DNA from: Bacillota bacterium
GTDB taxonomy: Bacteria > Bacillota > Bacilli > Alicyclobacillales > Alicyclobacillaceae
Length of the DNA: 14,980 bases
Assembly: GCA_021816665.1 (NCBI GenBank)
Contig: JAKAXI010000009.1
Location: 1-14,980 of the forward strand
Reading direction: 5' to 3'
This document shows positions 1 to 5,758 of the stretch, piece by piece. Position 1 is the first letter of the stretch; each line of letters opens with the position of its first letter. The notes beneath the pieces are model-generated. The model was not told the origin of the DNA and made no database searches. It saw only the letters and a program-made list of their open reading frames with translations. Position numbers and translations under genes: made by a program.

Positions 1-545
1 TTCCGATCTGTAAAACTGTTTTCTAGCGCGAATAACACAGCTTGCCCAGCTCGGTTCACGGTTTCTTCCATGACGGGCCGCTCTGCAGCGGGAAACGGGC
101 TGAGGACGTAGGAGATGACTGCAGACTTTTCTGCAGGCCGACCAATCCCCACCCGGACGCGCGCAAACGACTCGGTGCCAAGGTATGCTATGAGCGACTT
201 GACCCCGTTGTGACCGCCTGCGCTGCCCTTCTCACGCAGGCGAAGGTCGCCGACGGGAAAATCCATATCGTCGTAGATCGCGATCACGTCCTCTGCGGAC
301 AACTCAGAAAAGTAGTCGAACACGGCCCGGGCCGCTTCGCCGCTGTTGTTCATAAACGTCTGCGGTTTACAGAGAATAACTCGCTCCGTGCCGACACGCA
401 CCTCTGTGACGAGACTTTTCCACTTTTCTCTGCTGCACTCGCTTCCCAACCGGTGCGCGACCTCGTCGACTACCCAGAACCCTGCGTTGTGACGCGTGTC
501 CGCGTATTTGGCTCCCGGGTTCCCTAGCCCAACAACCAGTTTCAT
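1..545 (-). CDS. pth: Peptidyl-tRNA hydrolase (3' end cut by window edge)
   Basis: Cytosolic enzyme that cleaves the ester bond of peptidyl-tRNAs dropped from stalled ribosomes and so recycles tRNA. The reading frame is open from an ATG at 545 to the window edge, giving 181 residues without a stop; the family is usually about 185-200 residues, so only a short C-terminal tail is missing. Visible family features are the N-terminal GLGNPG (residues 6-11, with N9), the catalytic His19 in TRHNAGF, FMNNSG with N66, YDDMD with the acidic partner at 92-93, and GGHNG with N113. A GGGAGG ribosome-binding site lies just upstream of the ATG. It is 60 bases downstream of prs with no terminator between them, so it is probably the last gene of a glmU-prs-pth transcript. 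Bacillus usually has ctc between prs and pth; it is absent here. Identification is secure. Confidence 0.96.
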   Translation of the reverse strand, partial: MKLVVGLGNPGAKYADTRHNAGFWVVDEVAHRLGSECSREKWKSLVTEVRVGTERVILCKPQTFMNNSGEAARAVFDYFSELSAEDVIAIYDDMDFPVGDLRLREKGSAGGHNGVKSLIAYLGTESFARVRVGIGRPAEKSAVISYVLSPFPAAERPVMEETVNRAGQAVLFALENSFTDR

Positions 546-605
546 GTTTACCTCCCGCTTCCCGTCCATTGAGCGCCGTCTGGCCTCAAACTACCAGCTT
601 GTCCA

Positions 606-1550
606 CTAATCGAACAGCTGGCTGATCGACCGGTGCGTGTGTACGCGCAGGATAGCTTCCGCGATCAGTTCTGCCACAGACAGTACTTTGATCTTCGGGA
701 TCTGTTTCTCTGGCGGCAACAGGATGGTATTCGTGACCACGACCTCGCGAATCTCCGAACTTTCGAGTCGTTTGACACCTTCACCAGATAAGACAGGGTG
801 GATGCAGCACGCGTAGACGTCTTTGGCGCCGCGCTCCAGCAGCGCCTTTGCGCCCGCCGTGATGGTGCCGGCGGTGTCGATCATGTCGTCGACGAGAATG
901 GCAGTCCGACCTTGAATCTCGCCAATGATGTTCATCACCTGCGCGACGTTCACATCTGGACGCCGCTTGTCGATGATCGCGAGCGGCGCACCGAGTCGCT
1001 CTGCGAGCGCCCGCGCCCGGGTCACGCCGCCCATGTCCGGTGACACGACGACAGGGTTCTCGATGTTCTTCGCGAGAAAGTAGTTGGCGAGAATCGGCAT
1101 ACCAACTAAGTGGTCGAGCGGGATGTCAAAAAAGCCCTGAATCTGTCCGGCGTGCAAGTCCATGCAGATAATTCGGTTTGCCCCTGCTTTTTCCAGGAGA
1201 TTGGCCACTAGTTTTGCCGTAATCGGGTCGCGCGCCCTGGCTTTGCGGTCTTGACGGGCGTACCCATAGTACGGGATCACGACGTTAATACTGCGAGCGG
1301 AAGCGCGTTTGAGCGCGTCGATCATGATCAGCAGTTCCATCAGGTGTTCGTTCGCCGGCGCCGATGTGGGCTGGACGATGTACACGTTGTCGCCACGCAC
1401 ACTCTCAACGAGTTTGATGCGGACTTCACCGTCCATAAATCGGCTAACGGTGCACTCCCCAAGCGCGATCCCAATCTGGTCCGCGATCTCCTGCGCCAAC
1501 GGCGGGTTTGCGTTGCCGGTAAAAAGTTTTAAGTCTCCTTCGCGTGCCAT
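606..1550 (-). CDS. prs: Ribose-phosphate pyrophosphokinase (PRPP synthetase)
   Basis: Makes PRPP from ribose 5-phosphate and ATP, feeding purine, pyrimidine, histidine, tryptophan and NAD synthesis; cytosolic and hexameric in known relatives. The chosen ATG gives 314 residues, close to the usual 315-317. Visible are the ATP-binding loop [14 protein letters not shown] (97-110), the metal-binding D131/H133 in MDLHAGQ, the flexible-loop KRR (195-197) and the PRPP loop [12 protein letters not shown] (218-229). An in-frame ATG at 1577 would add nine residues and overlap glmU, but it lacks a close ribosome-binding site and the family does not have that extension. The chosen start is only 7 bases after the glmU stop: the stop overlaps a TGAAGGAG Shine-Dalgarno whose distance to ATG is unusually short (2 bases), so the exact start keeps some doubt. 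PRPP is also the effector of PurR encoded nearby. Confidence 0.97.
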   Translation of the reverse strand: MAREGDLKLFTGNANPPLAQEIADQIGIALGECTVSRFMDGEVRIKLVESVRGDNVYIVQPTSAPANEHLMELLIMIDALKRASARSINVVIPYYGYARQDRKARARDPITAKLVANLLEKAGANRIICMDLHAGQIQGFFDIPLDHLVGMPILANYFLAKNIENPVVVSPDMGGVTRARALAERLGAPLAIIDKRRPDVNVAQVMNIIGEIQGRTAILVDDMIDTAGTITAGAKALLERGAKDVYACCIHPVLSGEGVKRLESSEIREVVVTNTILLPPEKQIPKIKVLSVAELIAEAILRVHTHRSISQLFD

Positions 1551-1557
1551 ATCTCCT

Positions 1558-2970
1558 TCAGGGCCCCTTCCGTTCATTAGGCGCCGGGTCGCTATCTTCC
1601 TCCCGTCGAGCGCGCCAGTTTTTCACATAATCCGGTTTCGTCACCTGCCGGTTGCGGGCAATCGCAAAACCGTCTGCCGGAACATCTTCGGTGATGGTCG
1701 AACCAGCACACAGGTATGCGTCCGCGCCGACCGAGAGCGGCGCGATTAGGTTGACATTTGAACCTACAAAACTGCCGTCCCCGATGACAGTTCGGTGCTT
1801 GCGCTTACCGTCGTAATTGACCGTGATCACGCCACAGCCAATGTTCACATCCCTGCCGACGTCCGCGTCTCCCACATAGGCCAAGTGACTCACCTTGGTG
1901 CGGTCCCCGAGCGTAGAGTTCTTCACTTCGACAAAGTCGCCCACTTTGACATTGGCACCGATGTTTGAGCCCGGTCGAATGTAGGCAAATGGGCCAACGT
2001 GCGTGTGCTCGCCGATGAAACTGTCGCGCGCCACCGAGGCTTCGACTTCCGCCCCTGCACTCACGCGCATATTCGTCAGACGGGCGTCGGGACCGATGAT
2101 GCAGTCTTCGCCAACCTCGGTCGCGCCTTCAAGCACTGTACCTGGGAAGATCACGCTGTCGCGGCCGATTTTGACATCTACGCCAATCGTCACGCGCGCT
2201 GGGTCGATAATGGTGACGCCTTCGCGCATCCAGTGTTCACAAATGCGCATCTGCAGTGCCCGTTCGACGCGGGCTAATTGAATGCGGTCGTTGACGCTGA
2301 GGACTTCCTCCGCATCTGCTGCGACGACCCCGTAAACGGGGCGTCCGCCCGCTCGCAGGATCGCGATGGTATCCGTCAGGTAGTACTCCGCCTGCGCGTT
2401 CGCCGGCCTGACTTTCGTCAGTGACTCTTCCAGGTCGACGCGCGCAAACGCGTAAATCCCCGTATTGATGCGGCTCACTGCGCGTTCTTCAGGTGTGGCG
2501 TCTTTCTCTTCGACGACTCGCTCGATCACACCGTCGGCGCCTTCCAACACGCGTCCCAGTCCGGTGGGGTCGCCCACGTCCGCCGTCAACACCACTGCGG
2601 CTGCCTGCCGTTGTTCCCGGGTGGCAAACAGAGCTTCCATCGTCTCACTTCGAATCAGCGGAGCGTCACCGTAGAGAACCAGCACGCTGTCGGTGTCCGG
2701 TAGAAGTTTTGGGAGCGCAGCCTGCACGGCGTGTCCCGTTCCCTTTTGTTCGTGTTGGACAGCAATTTCTGCCCTTTCGCCGATCACGGATTCGACCACT
2801 TCACGCTGCTGACCGGTCACAACAATGACTTGGTCAAGCGCAAGCGGTTGGAGTTCGTCAAGAATGTGCAAAATCATCGGTTTGCCGCAAACTTCATGAA
2901 GCACCTTGTGCTTTTTCGACTTCATTCGCGTGCCGTGGCCAGCGGCCAGGACGATCGCGCTTCTGCCCAC
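1558..2970 (-). CDS. glmU: Bifunctional GlmU: glucosamine-1-phosphate acetyltransferase / GlcNAc-1-phosphate uridyltransferase
   Basis: Carries out the last two steps of UDP-GlcNAc synthesis for peptidoglycan and wall polymers. The 470-residue protein has an N-terminal nucleotidyltransferase domain (about 1-230) with the signature [18 protein letters not shown] (8-25) and YGDAPL (100-105). A C-terminal left-handed beta-helix of hexapeptide repeats (about 250-445) follows, with acetyltransferase residues K350, H362 (SHLAYVGD) and N385-Y386 in GVITVNYDG. The last 15-20 residues are a charged tail slightly longer than in B. subtilis (456 residues). The start is GTG, set 8 bases after a GGGAGG ribosome-binding site; a nearer-looking ATG is out of frame. 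A sigma-A-like promoter sits just upstream, so glmU-prs-pth likely forms one operon. Confidence 0.97.
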   Translation of the reverse strand: MGRSAIVLAAGHGTRMKSKKHKVLHEVCGKPMILHILDELQPLALDQVIVVTGQQREVVESVIGERAEIAVQHEQKGTGHAVQAALPKLLPDTDSVLVLYGDAPLIRSETMEALFATREQRQAAAVVLTADVGDPTGLGRVLEGADGVIERVVEEKDATPEERAVSRINTGIYAFARVDLEESLTKVRPANAQAEYYLTDTIAILRAGGRPVYGVVAADAEEVLSVNDRIQLARVERALQMRICEHWMREGVTIIDPARVTIGVDVKIGRDSVIFPGTVLEGATEVGEDCIIGPDARLTNMRVSAGAEVEASVARDSFIGEHTHVGPFAYIRPGSNIGANVKVGDFVEVKNSTLGDRTKVSHLAYVGDADVGRDVNIGCGVITVNYDGKRKHRTVIGDGSFVGSNVNLIAPLSVGADAYLCAGSTITEDVPADGFAIARNRQVTKPDYVKNWRARREEDSDPAPNERKGP

Positions 2971-2979
2971 ACCATCGCC

Positions 2980-3016
2980 TCCCGGGTTGCATCGCCTTCA
3001 GTGTACCTAACCCGGG
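2980..3016 (-). repeat. Inverted repeat overlapping the glmU ribosome-binding site
   Basis: On the minus strand CCCGGGTT (3009-3016) is repeated inverted as AACCCGGG (2981-2988) with a 20-base spacer. The second arm includes the GGG of the glmU Shine-Dalgarno GGGAGG (2978-2983). Read-through RNA from spoVG could fold the two arms and hide the site. RNA started at the promoter at 3000-3028 should begin near 2993 and therefore lack the first arm. The repeat is seen directly; any regulatory role is inference. Confidence 0.4.
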
Positions 3017-3028
3017 TGGTCATTTCAA
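3000..3028 (-). promoter_or_regulatory. Sigma-A-type promoter for glmU
   Basis: On the minus strand a -35 TTGAAA (3028-3023) is followed after exactly 17 bases by a -10 TACACT (3005-3000). It lies downstream of the spoVG terminator and about 30 bases upstream of the glmU GTG start, so it gives the glmU-prs-pth genes their own transcription. Confidence 0.6.
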
Positions 3029-3094
3029 TTTATAGCTGTCCTGAAGCCAGGATACGGGCAGACACGACTCGACACTAGTCGACAAAACGGAGCG

Positions 3095-3150
3095 AAAAAG
3101 CAGGCGTAGACCGCAACAGGGCCGACTCGTCGCCCTGCTACGGTCTACGC
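3095..3150 (-). terminator. Rho-independent terminator after spoVG
   Basis: Two 19-base arms (3104-3122 and 3132-3150) pair along their whole length as minus-strand RNA, with two G-U pairs, around a 9-base loop. A run of five U follows (3099-3095). The plus strand has no T-run after the hairpin, so this is a one-way terminator that isolates spoVG from glmU. Confidence 0.9.
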
Positions 3151-3166
3151 ACAAAGTGCGCTTGGC

Positions 3167-3454
3167 TTACGCGCTCGGTTCTTGCAACCCGTCCGAGCTG
3201 TACTCGGTCCGGTTATACTCCTCCAGCACGGCGTCCTGGATTTTCTGGCGCGTTGCAGATGAAATGGGATGGGCGATGTCGCGGAACTCCCCATCTGGCG
3301 TCTTCTTGCTCGGCATAGCGACAAACATCCCATTGTTGCCGTCGATGACGCGAATATCGTGCACGACAAACTCACTGTCGATGGTGATCGATGCGATCGC
3401 TTTCATGCGACCTTCACTGACCACCTTCCGCAAACGGACGTCTGTAATCTGCAC
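3167..3454 (-). CDS. spoVG: Septation / sporulation regulator SpoVG
   Basis: Small nucleic-acid-binding regulator, known from B. subtilis as a sporulation gene affecting asymmetric septation and in other Bacillota as a DNA/RNA-binding global regulator. The 95-residue product matches the family along its whole length: TDVRLRKV near the N-terminus, then [21 protein letters not shown] and [13 protein letters not shown] in the core, followed by the helix [12 protein letters not shown]. The C-terminal tail after about residue 84 is variable and acidic, as in relatives. The start is GTG; an in-frame stop three codons upstream excludes a longer product, and AAGGTGG supplies the ribosome-binding site. 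Transcription is probably from the sigma-H promoter at 3499-3528, with a strong terminator downstream, so it is a monocistronic unit. Confidence 0.97.
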   Translation of the reverse strand: MQITDVRLRKVVSEGRMKAIASITIDSEFVVHDIRVIDGNNGMFVAMPSKKTPDGEFRDIAHPISSATRQKIQDAVLEEYNRTEYSSDGLQEPSA

Positions 3455-3498
3455 CCCTGGTCACCACCTTTGCCTATCCATGGACGGTTCAGAACAAA

Positions 3499-3528
3499 CC
3501 ATTCCACACCGAATAGGCAAAGTCCTGC
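3499..3528 (-). promoter_or_regulatory. Sigma-H promoter of spoVG
   Basis: On the minus strand GCAGGACTT (3528-3520) and GTGGAATGG (3507-3499) are separated by 12 bases. The sigma-H consensus is RnAGGAwww, 11-12 bases, RnnGAATww. Both cores (AGGA, GAAT) are exact. The sigma-H control of spoVG in B. subtilis is established knowledge, and this element lies 45 bases upstream of the GTG start. Confidence 0.8.
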
Positions 3529-3550
3529 AAATCGTTACAATTTATCAAAA

Positions 3551-3925
3551 TTATTTGTGCGCGATGCACTCAATTTCGACTTCTGCACCTCGCGGTAGCG
3601 CGGCGACCTGTACAGTGGAGCGGGCAGGTCGGTGGTCGGCGAAGAATTCGCCGTAAATTTCGTTCACGGTCTGGAAATCTCCGAGGTTTGTCATAAAAAT
3701 GGTGGTTTTGACGACATTAGCTCGGCTCAAACCGGCCGCGGTCAGGACCGCATCAAGATTGGCGAGTACCTGCCGGACCTGTTTGTCAATCCCGCCAGTC
3801 ACCAGTTCACCTTCAGCCGTGAGCGGGATCTGCCCGGAGGTGTAAAGCACATCTCCAATTTGAATAGCCTGTGCGTAGGGTCCGATGGCTGCCGGGGCAT
3901 TCGTTGTCGAAACTGTCTTCATCAT
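3551..3925 (-). CDS. ridA: RidA family enamine/imine deaminase (YabJ)
   Basis: Cytosolic trimeric enzyme of the YjgF/YER057c/UK114 family that hydrolyses reactive enamines/imines such as 2-aminoacrylate released by PLP enzymes. In B. subtilis the same locus (yabJ) is needed for normal PurR-mediated purine repression. The 124-residue length is typical. Visible motifs are the N-terminal APAAIGPYAQAI (10-21), YTSGQIPL (28-35), the substrate-carboxylate-binding arginine R102 in RPARSTVQV, and the terminal LPRGAEVEIECIA. The first of two adjacent ATGs is best placed behind the AAAGGAGG ribosome-binding site, which overlaps the purR stop codon; purR and ridA are therefore almost certainly cotranscribed. 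Confidence 0.96.
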   Translation of the reverse strand: MMKTVSTTNAPAAIGPYAQAIQIGDVLYTSGQIPLTAEGELVTGGIDKQVRQVLANLDAVLTAAGLSRANVVKTTIFMTNLGDFQTVNEIYGEFFADHRPARSTVQVAALPRGAEVEIECIAHK

Positions 3926-3939
3926 CTGTTGGTCCTCCT

Positions 3940-4770
3940 TTACTCCCCATCCACGCGGTCTCTCGACATCCAGGCGGAATGGGTGCGCACTGTCACAGCT
4001 TTGCCTTCGATAATCGGGTCAAGTTCAAACAGTGCTGTGTAGTCCTCCACCAATTTGTTGGTCGGCTCGGATGTAGCCAATAAAACAGCGGTGCCGACCA
4101 CTTCTGCAGAGAACTCCGAGAGCAGGTTTTTGACGGCGGCAGCAGTGCCGCCCGCGCGCATAAAGTCGTCAATGATGAGCGCGCGCGCCCGCTCTGGCAT
4201 TGCCCGTTTGGACAGCGACATGGTTTGAATTCGGCGTTGCGACCCGGATATGTAGTGAATCGAGAGGGCTGCGCCTTCCGTCACGCGCAACTCTCGACGG
4301 GCAATGGCAAGGGGCAAATGCAAGTAACGAGCCGTCGCAACAGCCAGTGCAATCCCTTTGGTTTCTACGGTCACAATGACGTTGGCACCCGCATCCTGGA
4401 AGGCAGTTGCCAGCAACTGGCCTGACACATCGAGAACATCAGGATCTCCGAGCAAGTCAGACATGTACAGAAAACCACCGGGCAGCGTTCGTGAAGAATC
4501 GGACAGGCGCCGTGTCAGGTCTTCGAAAAAAGCCGACCGCCGGCTTTCTGGCACGTTCGCCACGTACTTGACTCCACCCGCGGAGCCCTGAATGGATTTG
4601 ATACTCCCTGCACCGTTTGCCTCTAAAACAGTGCGGATGCGCGCCACATCTTCGCTCAGGGATGACTTCGCAGTGTCGAGTCCGGTCGACAAGTCGGACA
4701 GTGACAGTGCGACGTTTGGCTGGTCGACGAAAGTCTTCACCAGACGAATGAAGCGTTCGGACCGCTGCAC
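3940..4770 (-). CDS. purR: Purine operon repressor PurR
   Basis: Gram-positive PurR: an N-terminal winged helix (about 1-70) binds PurBox DNA, and a C-terminal phosphoribosyltransferase-like domain senses PRPP, which releases it from DNA. The product is 276 residues from the chosen start (B. subtilis 285). The winged-helix segment TAKSSLSEDV, the GGVKY turn, LPGGFLYMSDLLG, VTEGAALSIHYISG and the PRPP loop LIIDDFMRAGGT (198-209) are all present. An upstream in-frame GTG at 4794 would add eight residues. I prefer GTG at 4770 because AAAGTGGGTGA, close to AAAGGAGGTGA, sits just before it and the family alignment begins at that point (QRSERF against RRSGRL). It lies downstream of ispE and directly upstream of ridA. 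No paired PurBox was found by eye. Confidence 0.95.
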   Translation of the reverse strand: MQRSERFIRLVKTFVDQPNVALSLSDLSTGLDTAKSSLSEDVARIRTVLEANGAGSIKSIQGSAGGVKYVANVPESRRSAFFEDLTRRLSDSSRTLPGGFLYMSDLLGDPDVLDVSGQLLATAFQDAGANVIVTVETKGIALAVATARYLHLPLAIARRELRVTEGAALSIHYISGSQRRIQTMSLSKRAMPERARALIIDDFMRAGGTAAAVKNLLSEFSAEVVGTAVLLATSEPTNKLVEDYTALFELDPIIEGKAVTVRTHSAWMSRDRVDGE

Positions 4771-4833
4771 GACGTCACCCACTTTCCTGTTCACTGATAA
4801 CCGTCCACTAGCGCCGTTACACTTGCGAATATA

Positions 4834-5682
4834 TCAAACAAAACGGGACAAATACACCTCTTTGGCGAACCCGCGAAAAGCGTTGTACAATCGCTGCCCG
4901 GTTGACTGCGCCGGAACGAGACAGAACAGTGTGGGGCCGCTACCGGACATGTGCACTGGAAAGCGAGCCACGTGGGCGGCCCGTTTCCAGACCTCTGCGA
5001 CCTCCGGGTACAACCGCAGCGCAGCAGGCGTTAGACCGTTGGATACCCGTTGATTGACCGCCTCGACGTCACCAGACCGAAGTGCGGCGACGATTTCTTC
5101 GCTGATGGCGCGTTTCTGGTATTCCTCTGGTCGCATCGCTGTGTACACTTCCGCAGTCGAGACGTGGACTGGCGGGTGAACCAGCACGACCCAAGCCCGC
5201 AGACTGTGCTCCACTCGCTGCAGGCGTTCCCCCCGCCCTGTAGCCAAAGCGCACCCGCCGTAAACGCAAAACGGGACATCCGAGCCAATCCCTGCGCCAA
5301 TCTCAGCGAGCTCGTCCAAAGAGAGTTCTGTCTCGTATAGGCGGTTGAGGCCGCGCAAGGTCGCCGCCGCGTCGGCCGACCCGCCAGCCAGACCTGCCGC
5401 GACCGGGATCTGTTTGTCGATCCAAATCCGAGCGGAAGCTTCGATGCCCGTATGTCGAAAAAACGCCGCAGCGGCCGTCCATGCCAAATTACGATCGTCT
5501 TGCGGGACATGCGAGACGGAGGCTCCGACTTCAAGCCCCCGCCTAGAAGTTTTCTCAATCCACACCAAGTCTGACAAGTCAATGGTCTGTAGCACCATGT
5601 CAACTTCGTGGTACCCGTCCGGTCGACTGCCGAGAACGTCGAGCGATAAGTTGATTTTTGCGTAGGCGCGCTCTGCCAGCAA
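4834..5682 (-). CDS. ispE: 4-diphosphocytidyl-2-C-methyl-D-erythritol kinase
   Basis: GHMP-family kinase that phosphorylates CDP-methylerythritol in the MEP pathway to isoprenoids. The product is 282 residues, near the usual 285-290. The active-site lysine is K9 in AYAKINL; the glycine-rich ATP loop PVAAGLAGGSADAAATLR spans 93-110; the catalytic aspartate is D135 in GSDVPFC; and the GHMP C-terminal motif MSGSGPT is at 245-251. The start is TTG, supported by a GGGGTGA ribosome-binding site 4 bases upstream and by the family N-terminus. It lies 76 bases after cphA, with a hairpin whose 3' arm touches the ribosome-binding site, and is followed by purR. In B. subtilis this gene directly follows sspF; here the cyanophycin genes intervene. 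Confidence 0.96.
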   Translation of the reverse strand: MLAERAYAKINLSLDVLGSRPDGYHEVDMVLQTIDLSDLVWIEKTSRRGLEVGASVSHVPQDDRNLAWTAAAAFFRHTGIEASARIWIDKQIPVAAGLAGGSADAAATLRGLNRLYETELSLDELAEIGAGIGSDVPFCVYGGCALATGRGERLQRVEHSLRAWVVLVHPPVHVSTAEVYTAMRPEEYQKRAISEEIVAALRSGDVEAVNQRVSNGLTPAALRLYPEVAEVWKRAAHVARFPVHMSGSGPTLFCLVPAQSTGQRLYNAFRGFAKEVYLSRFV

Positions 5683-5691
5683 CTTTTCACC

Positions 5692-5733
5692 CCGAATCGC
5701 GAATTCTGCTCACCTAAGAATGCTTCGATTCGG
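5692..5733 (-). repeat. Leader hairpin abutting the ispE ribosome-binding site
   Basis: On the minus strand the 8-base arms CCGAATCG (5733-5726) and CGATTCGG (5699-5692) are perfectly complementary, with a second inner pairing ATTCT/AGAAT. The last GG of the 3' arm belongs to the GGGGTGA Shine-Dalgarno of ispE. No U-run follows, so it does not look like a cphA terminator. A role in translation control or as a protein operator is inference. Confidence 0.5.
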
Positions 5734-5758
5734 TCTGTCCGTCAAGCAGCGTTAGATT

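Noticed and set aside
42..527. A 161-codon plus-strand frame at the left edge
   Set aside because: Antisense to pth, which is intact and clearly recognisable on the minus strand.
4751..4768. CCGAACG resembling half of a PurBox near the start of purR
   Set aside because: It lies within purR codons, lacks the A/T flanks and has no inverted partner at the expected distance.
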